The notes: generated from the sequence alone by a model not told the origin. 64,000 nucleotides of DNA from Bacilli bacterium (GCA_016296775.1 JAEDIE010000003.1:1-64000), one strand, 5' to 3'. Positions 43,685 to 52,103 are shown, counted from the first letter of the stretch. Made by a program: numbers and translations.

Positions 43685-45103
43685 ATGCCTAAGTTTGATA
43701 CAAGAGTACAAGAATTAAGATATAGAGTTTTAAAAGAAGTAGCAAAACATATATATAATGACGATTTAGTTAAATATTTTTATGATATTCCTAAGACTAT
43801 TATTCCTGGACCAAAACCTTCTATGCGTTGTTGTATTTATAAAGAAAGAGCTATCGTTCAAGAAAGAATCAAGGTAGTCTTAAATGCTTCAACTAAAAAT
43901 AAAGAAAATGTTATTAAAGTTATTGATATTGCATGTGATGAATGCCCATTAGGTGGATATATTGTTACTGATGCTTGTAGAGGGTGTATCGCTCATAGGT
44001 GTAGTGAATCTTGCCCTAAAAAAGCTATTAGTTTTACTAATGATTTAACTGCAGTTATTGATAAATCAAATTGTATTAACTGTGGTTTATGTGCAAAAGC
44101 TTGTCCGTATAGTGCAATTGAAAATAGAATTAGACCTTGTGAAAGAATTTGTAAAAACAAGTGTATTAGCCCTGACCCATTAACAAATGCTGCAAAAATT
44201 AATGATGAAAAATGTATTCATTGTGGTAGTTGTGTATATATGTGTCCTTTTGGAGCAATTGTTGATGAATCATATATCATTGATGTAATTAACATATTAA
44301 AATCAAGTGACAAAAAAGTTGCTATTGTAGCTCCTTCAATTGGTGGAAATTTCACTGAATTTGGAGTTAAAAAAGTCATTAGTGCATTAAAAGAGTTAGG
44401 ATTTGATATGGTTATTGAAGCTGCTCTTGGAGCAGATATTGTAGCTGAACATGAAAGTAAAGAGCTTGTTGAAACAGGAAAATTAACTTCATCATGTTGC
44501 CCATCTTTTACTTCTTTTATCGAAAAGAATTATCCAACATTGAAAGATAAAATTTCTAATAGTCTTTCTCCAATGGCAACAATTGCTAAAAAAATTAAAG
44601 AAAAAGAACCTACATCTAAAGTTATATTCATCGGTCCATGTACTGCTAAAAAGTATGAAATTAAAGATGAAAGAGTTAGTAAATACGTAGATAGTTGCTT
44701 AACTTTTGAAGAACTTCAAGCTTTATTTGATGCTAGAGAAATCGACATTTCCTCATTAGAAGAATCTGATTTTAATTTAAGTGGATCATATTTTGGAAGA
44801 GGATTTGCTAAATGTGGTGGTTTAACTAGCGCAGTTAAACAATCTTTAGAAGAAGAAAATATTGATTTTGAAGTTAATGGTGTTGTTTGTAGTGGTATCA
44901 AAGAAATTAAAGCTGCTTTAAACGATATGAAAAATAATAAAGGAAATACTAATTTTATTGAGGGTATGATGTGCGATGGAGGATGTATTGGTGGTCCGTG
45001 TAATTTAACTCATGAAATTAAGAATAAAATCTTTTTAGATAAATATGCTAATACTGCAAATAAATCCATCAAAGGAACAATTAAAAACGAAGAAGGTAAA
45101 TAA
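43685..45103 (+). CDS. [FeFe] hydrogenase, group B-like monomeric type
   Basis: Produces or consumes H2. The H-cluster motifs are intact: L1 TSSCCPSF (about 269), L2 GPCTAKKYE (about 316) and L3 MMCDGGCIGGPC (about 428). The N-terminal half carries ferredoxin-like clusters, CRGCIAHRCSESCP (about 98), CINCGLCAKACP (about 130) and CIHCGSCVYMCP (about 178), plus an extra Cys-rich segment (CERICKNKC). Length 472 and the L1 form TSSCCP (extra Ser, normally TSCCPxW) fit group B rather than group A. HydEFG maturases are not in the window. Likely couples reduced ferredoxin to H2. Confidence 0.88.
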   Translation: MPKFDTRVQELRYRVLKEVAKHIYNDDLVKYFYDIPKTIIPGPKPSMRCCIYKERAIVQERIKVVLNASTKNKENVIKVIDIACDECPLGGYIVTDACRGCIAHRCSESCPKKAISFTNDLTAVIDKSNCINCGLCAKACPYSAIENRIRPCERICKNKCISPDPLTNAAKINDEKCIHCGSCVYMCPFGAIVDESYIIDVINILKSSDKKVAIVAPSIGGNFTEFGVKKVISALKELGFDMVIEAALGADIVAEHESKELVETGKLTSSCCPSFTSFIEKNYPTLKDKISNSLSPMATIAKKIKEKEPTSKVIFIGPCTAKKYEIKDERVSKYVDSCLTFEELQALFDAREIDISSLEESDFNLSGSYFGRGFAKCGGLTSAVKQSLEEENIDFEVNGVVCSGIKEIKAALNDMKNNKGNTNFIEGMMCDGGCIGGPCNLTHEIKNKIFLDKYANTANKSIKGTIKNEEGK

Positions 45104-45104
45104 A

Positions 45105-45989
45105 ATGAAAGAAGAATTTAGAGACTTAATTTGTGAAAACATAGCTGAATCGAATGTATTTTTATGTGGAATCCCTCTTGATAAAAATGTAAGTGTAGGA
45201 AAAGGTGCTAAAGAAGCTCCAAAAGTTTTAAGAGAATTAAGTTACGATTTACCTCCTCTTGATAGAAAAGGAAATCTTTTAACAAAAGTAAAGATGTTTG
45301 ACGTTGGAGATTTTGTTAGTGAAGACTTCTCTGAATTAAAGGAAAATCTTGATGAATTTTTAAAATATAAGGGATTTCATATAGTTTTTGGTGGTGACCA
45401 TTCAATTGCAATTGCTACTAATAGAGCATTCTTTGATAAATGTTTAAGCTTAAATAAGATTCCTGTAATTATTCATATCGATGCTCATCCTGATATTTGT
45501 GATACATATCATGGAAGTAAATATTCTCATGCTTGTCCAATTGCTAGAGCTATTGAATATGGATATAAAGACGAAAACATTACATTATGTGGTGTAAGAG
45601 GATTTGAAGCTCAAGAAATTGAGACATTTAAAAAGCATAGATTACTTGATGTTTTTAAAGCCAATGACATAAAAGAGATGGGAATTGATACGTTAATTGC
45701 AATTTTAAGAACTAAATATAGTGATGAAAAATATTTAGTTTACATTTCTTATGATATTGATGCTAATGATCCATGTTTTGCTCCAGGAACTGGAACTCCA
45801 GAAAGTTTTGGATTAACAAACTTTGAAACTATGCAAATAATTTGTGATTGTGTCAAATATTTAAATGTAGATATTTTTGAAATTGTAGAAGTAGCCCCAC
45901 CTTTAGATATTAATAATATTACAAGTTGGCTAGCTTTAAAGACATTATATGAAGTATTTCATGTATTAATTGAAACAAACAAAATTTAA
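45105..45989 (+). CDS. Ureohydrolase (agmatinase/arginase family)
   Basis: Binuclear Mn hydrolase of the arginase/agmatinase fold. Motifs: GGDHSIAIAT, IIHIDAHPDI and SYDIDANDPCFAPGTGTPE, which together supply all six metal ligands (including both Asp of SYDID). I start at the ATG at 45105; an earlier start at 45045 lies within the hydrogenase gene and adds a non-homologous tail. About 294 residues. Substrate (agmatine, arginine, formiminoglutamate or guanidino acid) is not fixed by sequence. Only one base separates it from the hydrogenase gene. Confidence 0.88.
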   Translation: MKEEFRDLICENIAESNVFLCGIPLDKNVSVGKGAKEAPKVLRELSYDLPPLDRKGNLLTKVKMFDVGDFVSEDFSELKENLDEFLKYKGFHIVFGGDHSIAIATNRAFFDKCLSLNKIPVIIHIDAHPDICDTYHGSKYSHACPIARAIEYGYKDENITLCGVRGFEAQEIETFKKHRLLDVFKANDIKEMGIDTLIAILRTKYSDEKYLVYISYDIDANDPCFAPGTGTPESFGLTNFETMQIICDCVKYLNVDIFEIVEVAPPLDINNITSWLALKTLYEVFHVLIETNKI

Positions 45990-45990
45990 T

Positions 45991-46650
45991 ATGTATGAAG
46001 AGATTTTAAAATATATTGAGGATTTACCATATTATTTTGAATTAAAATCTTTTTTAGATGAAGAATATTCTAAATATATTATTTATCCAAAAAGAGAAAA
46101 TATATTTAACGCTTTTAAATTAATTGAAGAAAATAATATAAAAGTTGTAATTATTGGACAAGATCCATATTCAAACGAGAATCAAGCAAATGGATTAGCT
46201 TTTAGCGTAAATAATGGTGTTAGTCTTCCTCCAAGTTTAAGAAATATTTATAAAGAAATTGAAAATGAATTTAATAAAAAGATGGATTATTCTAATGGAG
46301 ATTTAACTTATTTAGCTAAACAAGGTGTCTTATTATTAAATACAATTTTAACTGTAAGAGCTAAAACACCTTTAAGTCATAACAATTCTTTATATAAGAA
46401 ACTATTTTTGGATATTATGAAATATTTAGATTCTATTGATAATAATATTGTTTTTATGCTTTGGGGAAATAATGCTAAAGCATATAAAAAATATATAAAT
46501 AATAAAAAAAGACTAGTGATTATGACTAATCATCCTAGCCCTTTAAGCGCCAATAGAGGCGGTTGGTTTAACTCTGGTTGTTTTATTAAAGCTAATGAAT
46601 ATTTAATTAACTCTAATATTGAACCTATTGATTGGTTGAACACTCACTAG
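45991..46650 (+). CDS. ung: Uracil-DNA glycosylase, family 1
   Basis: Removes uracil from DNA. Seen: the catalytic loop IIGQDPYSNENQANGLAFSV (the Asp of GQDP is present), FMLWGNNAKAYKK and the Leu-intercalation/His motif NHPSPLSANRGGWF. The canonical GQDPYH is GQDPYS here: the His beside the Tyr is replaced by Ser, whereas the second His (NHPSPLS) is kept. Length about 219 is normal. The start at 45991 is two bases after the previous stop. It overlaps four bases of a small minus-strand ORF. Confidence 0.93.
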   Translation: MYEEILKYIEDLPYYFELKSFLDEEYSKYIIYPKRENIFNAFKLIEENNIKVVIIGQDPYSNENQANGLAFSVNNGVSLPPSLRNIYKEIENEFNKKMDYSNGDLTYLAKQGVLLLNTILTVRAKTPLSHNNSLYKKLFLDIMKYLDSIDNNIVFMLWGNNAKAYKKYINNKKRLVIMTNHPSPLSANRGGWFNSGCFIKANEYLINSNIEPIDWLNTH

Positions 46651-46802
46651 TATCTATTACTATTTAAATTGTATAAAAATTCTCCATAAATATATAATTG
46701 TTGTTCTTTTTCGTTTAAATTTTTATCATGTTCGTTTTCACCAATAAATTCTTTTTCAAAGTTATCTATGTCTTTAAAGTGTAACTTAGTTCTTTCTTTC
46801 AT
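46647..46802 (-). CDS. 51-residue small protein
   Basis: A small ORF on the minus strand with a strong ribosome site, GGAGG, nine bases before the ATG at 46802. The product begins MKERTKLHFKDIDNFEKEF and is rich in Glu, Lys and Asn, mostly helical, without membrane segment or known family. It overlaps the last four bases of ung. Its promoter region carries two catabolite-responsive-like sites (46859-46893), which is the main reason to think it is real. Confidence 0.6.
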   Translation of the reverse strand: MKERTKLHFKDIDNFEKEFIGENEHDKNLNEKEQQLYIYGEFLYNLNSNRY

Positions 46803-46858
46803 ATACGTTTCCTCCTTTGAACAACTATATTTTATTATGTTTGAAAAAATGCAAAATA

Positions 46859-46872
46859 TGAAAACGGTTACA
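46859..46872 (+). promoter_or_regulatory. cre-like catabolite operator 1
   Basis: TGAAAACGGTTACA fits the consensus TGWAANCGNTNWCA at all fixed positions. It lies upstream of the small ORF on the minus strand and about 140 bases before the thiT -10. Confidence 0.6.
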
Positions 46873-46879
46873 TTTTTAA

Positions 46880-46893
46880 TGAAAGCGTTTTCA
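46880..46893 (+). promoter_or_regulatory. cre-like catabolite operator 2
   Basis: TGAAAGCGTTTTCA also fits the consensus at all fixed positions, 21 bases centre to centre from the first site, i.e. two helical turns and the same face of the helix. Another LacI-family regulator is possible. Confidence 0.6.
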
Positions 46894-46997
46894 ATATTTT
46901 TAATAAAAAACTATATGAAATCACTGTTATTTTTAAAATAATAAATAAAACAAAACAATAAACGAATTATTTAATTTATTAATTAAAATTAATAATA

Positions 46998-47003
46998 TAT
47001 AAT
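46998..47003 (+). promoter_or_regulatory. -10 of riboswitch promoter
   Basis: TATAAT, followed by the riboswitch starting about six bases later; the transcript should start near 47010. Confidence 0.6.
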
Positions 47004-47008
47004 AATTT

Positions 47009-47096
47009 TGGGAGCTAGAGTACTGGCTGAGATAAACGTGAAACTCGTTTGACCATTAACCTGATCTAGGTAATGCTAGCGTAGGGAATTTTTTTA
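47009..47096 (+). promoter_or_regulatory. TPP riboswitch (THI element)
   Basis: Contains the diagnostic blocks CTGAGAT (47027-47033), ACCTGATCTAGGTAATGC and GCGTAGGGAA, with GGGAGC and closing partners in the right order; the THI-box fold is clear. It ends in a T-rich stretch before the thiT ribosome site, so control is by termination or translation. It represses thiT-thiN when thiamine pyrophosphate is abundant. Confidence 0.95.
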
Positions 47097-47126
47097 TTTC
47101 CTACCTCTTGTTTAAAGGAGGGATTT

Positions 47127-48194
47127 ATGAAAGAAACAAAGACATTGAGCAATTATTTAAAAGAGTTGCTCTCCGCATTATCATTCGTTTTATTATTCGT
47201 TTTATTATTTGCTTGTCCAATTGTTACATTTTTAGCAAATGGTAAGGAATTTAGCATCTCTTTTGCTACTATTTGCTTTACAGAAGCCAATATTTACAAT
47301 GGATCAATCTTAGTAAATGGAACAACACAAATCATATTAATTAGCGCATTATGTGCTTTAATTGGTTCAGCTGTTTTATTTGTTGTAGGATGGGTATTGG
47401 ACTGTTTAAATAAAGAAAAATATGTTAGATATTATTATTTAGTGGCAATTATTTTACTTGTTTATTTTGCTTTTGCTGTATTATTTAGCAATTATTATTT
47501 TTCAATTTATAATACAAATGAAGCTTTTGATGATTTTGAAATTTCTACATTATTTTCAATTTGTACAATTGTTTTAGTGGTATTTATTGGACTTTTATTA
47601 TCATCAAAAATATTTGAAGGAATTAAATATACAGTTCAAGAAATTTGTGAAACTGCAATTTTAGTTGGTTTAGCTGTTGTTTTAGATCAATTTGTTAAAA
47701 TTCCGGTTCAAGCAAATGGTGGAAGTATTTCATTTGCACCTGTTCCATTATTTATTATTGCTATTAGATATGGTGGATTTAAAGGCTTTATTGCAAGTGG
47801 TTTAATATTTGGTTTAATTACTTGTTTATTAGATGGATATGGATTCCAATGTTTCCCATTTGATTATTTTGTAGCTTTAAGTGGTTATGGATTAATTGGT
47901 GTAATGGTTAATTTATTTAACAAATTTAATAAAGAAAAGAAAAATAGCAAACAATTTGGTTTAACAATTGCTGGAGTTATTGTTGGTGGTATTTTAGCTA
48001 CAGTTGTTAGATATTTTGGACATATGGTAAGTGGATTTATTCTTTATGCTCCAATTTCGTTTGTTGATAATTTCATTTATCAATCAACTTATGTTCCATT
48101 AACAATGGTTGTTTCAATTGCTGTTATGTGTGTTCTTGTTGGACCAATTATGTTAATCAATAGAGTTTACAAGGTTAAAGGTAATGCAAAATAA
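47127..48194 (+). CDS. thiT: Thiamine ECF-type transporter S component (ThiT-like) with N-terminal extension
   Basis: Substrate-binding membrane subunit of an ECF importer. The C-terminal half (about 180-350) fits ThiT: ETAILVGLAVVLDQFVKIPVQANGGSISFAPVPLFIIAIRYGG is split here into the GGSISF and PLFIIA blocks, with FDYFVALSGYGLIGV as the DYxxAF-type ligand region. The first 170 residues add four hydrophobic segments not found in normal ThiT (about 180-200 residues). Preceded by a TPP riboswitch and overlapping thiN by 11 bases, which confirms thiamine. The shared A/T subunits are not in the window. Confidence 0.87.
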   Translation: MKETKTLSNYLKELLSALSFVLLFVLLFACPIVTFLANGKEFSISFATICFTEANIYNGSILVNGTTQIILISALCALIGSAVLFVVGWVLDCLNKEKYVRYYYLVAIILLVYFAFAVLFSNYYFSIYNTNEAFDDFEISTLFSICTIVLVVFIGLLLSSKIFEGIKYTVQEICETAILVGLAVVLDQFVKIPVQANGGSISFAPVPLFIIAIRYGGFKGFIASGLIFGLITCLLDGYGFQCFPFDYFVALSGYGLIGVMVNLFNKFNKEKKNSKQFGLTIAGVIVGGILATVVRYFGHMVSGFILYAPISFVDNFIYQSTYVPLTMVVSIAVMCVLVGPIMLINRVYKVKGNAK

Positions 48195-48801
48195 AAAATT
48201 CATTATTGTAGCAAGTGGAGATTTTCAAAATAAGTCGATAAATCATAGTGAAATTGACTTTATTTGTGCATGTGATGGTGGATATAAATATTTAGAAAAG
48301 TTAAATATTGAACCTGATCTTGCTTTAGGAGATTTCGATAGTTTAGGCTTTGTTCCTAAATGCAAAGAAGTAATTAAATTAAATACAAATAAAGATGAAA
48401 CAGATTTATTTAGTGCAATTAATGAAGGAATTACAAGAGGTTTTGATTGTTTTGAAATATATGGTGCAACCGGAAAAAGAGAAGCTCATACTTTTGCAAA
48501 TTTTCAAATTCTTCTATATTTGAAAAGATTAAATTGTAAAGCTACATTTATTAATGGAAAGAATAGATATTTCTGTTTAAGTAATGAAACTATGAATTTA
48601 AATTATAAAAAAGGATATATTTCAATATTTTCTTTAACTCCAAAATCAATTGTTACTTTAGAAAATTTAAAATATAACTTACATTTACATAAGTTATTAA
48701 ATTATATTCCACTTGGTATAGATAATGAATTTATAAATAAAGAATCAACTATTAAAGTGATAAGTGGTGCGATTCTTGTTATAGTAGAACCTTTAGATTA
48801 A
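48184..48801 (+). CDS. thiN: Thiamine pyrophosphokinase
   Basis: Converts thiamine and ATP to TPP and AMP. Seen: ACDGGYKYLEKLNIEPDLALG, GDFDSLG, the KDETDLFSAI catalytic segment and IYGATGKREAHTFANFQIL. Length 205 is typical. The overlap of 11 bases with thiT and the upstream TPP riboswitch place it in a thiamine-salvage operon. Confidence 0.93.
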   Translation: MQNKKFIIVASGDFQNKSINHSEIDFICACDGGYKYLEKLNIEPDLALGDFDSLGFVPKCKEVIKLNTNKDETDLFSAINEGITRGFDCFEIYGATGKREAHTFANFQILLYLKRLNCKATFINGKNRYFCLSNETMNLNYKKGYISIFSLTPKSIVTLENLKYNLHLHKLLNYIPLGIDNEFINKESTIKVISGAILVIVEPLD

Positions 48802-48809
48802 AAATTATT

Positions 48810-48842
48810 AACAGATATTAGCGTTTCTAATATCTGTTTTTT
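48810..48842 (+). terminator. Terminator after thiN
   Basis: Twelve pairs, AACAGATATTAG (48810-48821) with CTAATATCTGTT (48827-48838), then a T run. Confidence 0.9.
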
Positions 48843-48850
48843 AATACAAA

Positions 48851-48886
48851 TTTTTTATATAAGTAATTATATTACTATATAAAAAA
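48851..48886. promoter_or_regulatory. Long AT inverted repeat at a promoter
   Basis: TTTTTTATATAAGTAAT (48851-48867) and ATTACTATATAAAAAA (48871-48886) form a near-perfect 16-17 bp inverted repeat with one missing base. It covers the region around -35 of the next gene, whose -10 TATAAT is at 48899-48904. Operator or second terminator; unresolved. Confidence 0.4.
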
Positions 48887-48934
48887 GTAAATCCGTTTTA
48901 TAATAAGTACATACATTTGGTAGGAGTATTTATT

Positions 48935-50050
48935 ATGGGTTTTAAAAAATATGAAGAGGGAATGAAGAAAGAAGAAGAAATCCTCGTTGAAGAAGAAACA
49001 AAAAAAGAAGAAGAAAGCAAAGAATTTATCAATAATATTATTGAAGAAAATAATCGTCTTGCTTTAGAAGATGAAAAACAAGAAAAAACTGTCGGTGAAG
49101 AACAAGTTTATAAAGAAGTAGAAGTAGCTAGATATGCATACAAAAAGATACTTAAAAAATGGAAAATTTTAGGCATTTGTTCATCTGCTTTTGGTATTGT
49201 TTTGATGATAGTTGCTATGATTCTTTTCTTTGTTTTTAAAAGTAATCAAGCAATAACAATTGTTGCATTAGTTTTATGTGTTGTTGGCATTGCAGCAATG
49301 GGAATTGTTAGTTTGATTAAAAATAAGGATTTAAAGAAAAAAGCTTTAGATTACGTAAATCAATACTTCATCATTACAAATAAATTTATTTATTCAGATG
49401 AAGCATTTACTAATGTTGAATACTTAAGCAATACACAGTTTAGTGACCAAGCTTTTAAAGATGCTCATTTTTATAAAGGAATTCACGATACAAAAAGTAG
49501 AAATTATGTTGCTTTAAGTTATAAAAATATACCATTAGTTACATGTGATATTTCAGCTAATGTTTTAGTTAGAGGAAGAACTTCACCTATGTTTTTAGGT
49601 AAACTGTATTGTTTAGAAAGAAAACATGAAGATATCAAACCTATTTTAAAGAAAGAAGGTGAAGAAGAAGCAAGTGAAGTAAAAGATGAATCAATAATTA
49701 TTTTCCAACTTAAAGGTGGAGAATTAAGTAAACCTCTTGATGATATTGAGGGTTTAGAAAAGGTTGATGATACTGAATCATATGTTGTTTATTCAAATGA
49801 TAAAAAGTATAAGAAGATATTTAATTCTAAAGTATTAAATGTTTGTAAATCTTTTAGAATTGATAAGACATTAATAGATGTTGTTTTAAGTATTAGAAAT
49901 AATTACATAACAATTGGTATTGATTATGCTGACGAATTTATCTCAATTCCGGTTGAAAATGAAGCAAATATTCAAATTTTAAGAAGAACAAAAAGCGATC
50001 TTGCATTAGTAACTGAAATTTTTGATTTAATTAACGAAAATAGTAAATAG
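48935..50050 (+). CDS. Membrane protein with charged N-terminus, unknown function
   Basis: About 371 residues and no recognised family. The first 65 residues are Glu/Lys-rich and likely coiled-coil; two hydrophobic segments follow (about 80-130, KILGICSSAFGIVLM and ITIVALVLCVVGIAA), then a soluble domain of about 230 residues with YKNIPLVTCDISANVLVRG. I start at the ATG after GGAG (48921-48924) rather than the TTG at 48917. Followed by the DUF402 gene after 19 bases. Confidence 0.7.
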   Translation: MGFKKYEEGMKKEEEILVEEETKKEEESKEFINNIIEENNRLALEDEKQEKTVGEEQVYKEVEVARYAYKKILKKWKILGICSSAFGIVLMIVAMILFFVFKSNQAITIVALVLCVVGIAAMGIVSLIKNKDLKKKALDYVNQYFIITNKFIYSDEAFTNVEYLSNTQFSDQAFKDAHFYKGIHDTKSRNYVALSYKNIPLVTCDISANVLVRGRTSPMFLGKLYCLERKHEDIKPILKKEGEEEASEVKDESIIIFQLKGGELSKPLDDIEGLEKVDDTESYVVYSNDKKYKKIFNSKVLNVCKSFRIDKTLIDVVLSIRNNYITIGIDYADEFISIPVENEANIQILRRTKSDLALVTEIFDLINENSK

Positions 50051-50069
50051 TTATTTTGAGGTATTTACT

Positions 50070-50624
50070 ATGGATAAATTAAGGAAAAAATGGGTTGAAG
50101 TCCAAGGTTATAAGCATGATGGAAGAATGCATAGAATCTGGGATTCAACATATGTAGTTGAAGAAACAGATGAATATATTGTTGTTTCAAGTAAAAAGGT
50201 AAAAGTTATTGAACACGATTTTCGTATTTGGTATACAAAAGAACCAGCAATTATGGTCTTTTTTAAGGAAAAATGGTGGAACATTATTGCTATGTTTAAA
50301 AAAGGTGGAATTACATATTATGTAAATTTAGCTTCACCTTATATTGTTGATAAACAAAAAATTAAATATATTGATTATGATTTAGATATAAAAAAATATC
50401 CAGATCAAGAAATAAGATTAATTGATGTTAAAGAATATGGTTATCATCGTAAAAAATATGGATATGGAGAAGATATTGATAAGATTTTAAGATATAACAT
50501 TAATAAAATTAAACAAAAAATGATTAATAAAGAGTTTCCATTTGATGATAACAAGATTAAAGAATATTATGATTTGTTTTTAGAAGAAACTAAGAAGAAG
50601 GATGAATATGAAAGTGAAGATTGA
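50070..50624 (+). CDS. DUF402 family protein (nucleoside phosphatase-like)
   Basis: A 184-residue protein of the DUF402 family, whose known members include nucleoside tri- and diphosphatases. Motifs: HRIWDSTYVVEETDEYIVV near the start, the KEKWWNIIAMF segment, YYVNLASPY and the DYDLDIKKYPDQEIRLID block, which supplies the Asp/Glu metal ligands, plus a final YGYHRKKYGYG. Its end overlaps tsaE by 17 bases. Role here unknown; it may clean nucleotide pools or act in RNA metabolism. Confidence 0.85.
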   Translation: MDKLRKKWVEVQGYKHDGRMHRIWDSTYVVEETDEYIVVSSKKVKVIEHDFRIWYTKEPAIMVFFKEKWWNIIAMFKKGGITYYVNLASPYIVDKQKIKYIDYDLDIKKYPDQEIRLIDVKEYGYHRKKYGYGEDIDKILRYNINKIKQKMINKEFPFDDNKIKEYYDLFLEETKKKDEYESED

Positions 50625-51078
50625 TTCTGTCAGTGAAGAATTTACTAAAGAACTTGGCTCAAAAATTGCTAGTTTGATGTTTAAGGGATCATTGATTCTT
50701 CTAACTGGTGATTTAGGAGCTGGAAAAACTACTTTTACAAAAGGTTTAGCAAAAGGTTTAAATATTTTAGATGAAGTAAATTCACCTACTTTTAATATAC
50801 TTAAATGTTATTTCAATAAACCTTTAAATCTATATCATATTGATGCGTATCGATTAGAAGGAGTTAATAGCGAAAATAAAAATATAGGTTTAGAAGAAGT
50901 TATTGAAGGTGATGGTGTTTGTGTTATCGAATGGCCTATGTATATTAAAGAATTTATTCCTTCTTTCTATTTAAATATAAATATTACATTAAATGAGGAT
51001 AATTCTAGAACAATAGAAATTGAATCATTTGGTAAAAAGTATGATGAAATAGTTAATAAACTTGAGGAGATTTTATAA
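50608..51078 (+). CDS. tsaE: tRNA t6A biosynthesis ATPase TsaE
   Basis: ATPase that supports TsaB-TsaD in making threonylcarbamoyl-adenosine at tRNA position 37. The Walker A GDLGAGKTTFTKGLA and IDAYRLEG/ VIEWPMYIKEFIP segments are typical. About 156 residues. Start at 50608 (MKVKIDS) with AAGAAGG upstream; ATG 50602 is an alternative. One base separates it from tsaB, followed by rimI and tsaD: the complete t6A cassette except TsaC. Confidence 0.93.
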   Translation: MKVKIDSVSEEFTKELGSKIASLMFKGSLILLTGDLGAGKTTFTKGLAKGLNILDEVNSPTFNILKCYFNKPLNLYHIDAYRLEGVNSENKNIGLEEVIEGDGVCVIEWPMYIKEFIPSFYLNINITLNEDNSRTIEIESFGKKYDEIVNKLEEIL

Positions 51079-51079
51079 T

Positions 51080-51664
51080 ATGTTTAGTTTAGTATTGGAT
51101 TCTTCTTATAAAGATTTAGTCGTTGGATTAGTAAAAAATGGTGAAGTTATTGAAAACATTAATTATGAATGTTTTCAAAGACAAAGCGAATTAATGATTG
51201 TAGAAATTAATAACGCTTTAAAAAGAAATGATATAAATCCTAAAGAAATTGGAGAAATATTAGTTGCTTTAGGACCAGGAAGCTATACTGGTGTAAGAAT
51301 AGCCTTAACTATTGCAAAAGTATATAGTTATGCATTAAAAATTCCTTGTTATGCATACTCAAGTTTAAAGATTCTTCAAGATTATTCTAAGCCTTCAATT
51401 TGCTTAATAAATGCAAGAAGTTCAAGATCATATATTGGAGTTTATGATAAGAATAAAATCTTACTAAATGATCAAGTAATGAGAAACGAAGAAGTTATAA
51501 AATATATTGAAAATCATAGGGATTTTGCTCTTTGCGGTGATTTAGATTATTTAGAATTAGATGGATATAAAGCAAATATTCCATTCAATATGATTAACTT
51601 AAAAAACGATGATGACTTAGTTAAAGATATCATGACTTTAAAAGCTGTTTATTTAAAGGATTAG
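51080..51664 (+). CDS. tsaB: tRNA t6A biosynthesis protein TsaB
   Basis: Inactive ASKHA-fold partner that holds TsaD and TsaE. Seen: LVLDSSYKDLVVGLVKNG, then ILVALGPGSYTGVRIALTI, the signature block, and CYAYSSLKILQDY. Length about 195, as usual in small forms. Start at 51080 with GAGGAG upstream; the alternative start at 51062 sits inside tsaE. One base from rimI. Confidence 0.93.
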   Translation: MFSLVLDSSYKDLVVGLVKNGEVIENINYECFQRQSELMIVEINNALKRNDINPKEIGEILVALGPGSYTGVRIALTIAKVYSYALKIPCYAYSSLKILQDYSKPSICLINARSSRSYIGVYDKNKILLNDQVMRNEEVIKYIENHRDFALCGDLDYLELDGYKANIPFNMINLKNDDDLVKDIMTLKAVYLKD

Positions 51665-51665
51665 T

Positions 51666-52103
51666 ATGGAATTTAGATTTGCTACAATTGATGATTTAAA
51701 TGCTATTGTTTCTTTAGAAAATGAATGCTTCTCATCTCCTTATAAAGAAAAAGATGTTATTTATGAATTAAGTGAAAATCCATTTTGTAACACCTTAGTA
51801 ATCGAAAATAATAGGGAAATCATAGGGTATTTGATGTATTTAATTACTTTTGACTCGTCAAGTATTGTTAGAATTGGAGTAAAAAAGAATTATAGAAAAC
51901 AAGGGATTGCATTTAGTTTATTAACTAAATGTGAAGAGTATTTAAAAGAAAAGCAAGTTGAATTCTTTACTTTAGAAGTAAGAGAATCAAACTTAGCAGC
52001 AATTAACTTATATGAAAAGTTTGGTTTTTTAAAAATTTGCGTTAAGAAAAGTTATTATGATGATGGTGAAAATGCTATCTATATGATGAAAGGAGTTTTT
52101 TAA
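51666..52103 (+). CDS. rimI: RimI-like N-acetyltransferase
   Basis: GNAT acetyltransferase of 145 residues. Seen: RIGVKKNYRKQGIAFSLLTKC, the acetyl-CoA motif (R/Q-x-x-G-x-G/A form with G-I-A), and FFTLEVRESNLAAINLYEKFGF. The typical place of rimI is in the tsaB-tsaD cluster, and its target in E. coli is ribosomal protein S18. It lies one base after tsaB and one base before tsaD. Confidence 0.9.
   Translation: MEFRFATIDDLNAIVSLENECFSSPYKEKDVIYELSENPFCNTLVIENNREIIGYLMYLITFDSSSIVRIGVKKNYRKQGIAFSLLTKCEEYLKEKQVEFFTLEVRESNLAAINLYEKFGFLKICVKKSYYDDGENAIYMMKGVF

Larger units (their letters stand above)
46803..47126. other. 324-base gene-free region
   Basis: Holds, in order: the minus-strand ribosome site and promoter of the 51-residue ORF, two cre-like sites, AT-rich sequence with a single AAAAACTATATGAAATCA half-repeat (46911-46928), a TATAAT -10 at 46998-47003, the TPP riboswitch and the ribosome site of the thiT gene. 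No further ORF was seen. Confidence 0.7.

Noticed and set aside
48851..48886. Second terminator for thiN
   Set aside because: Has a long stem but no following U-tract on the plus strand, and a complete terminator is already at 48810-48842; an operator is more likely.
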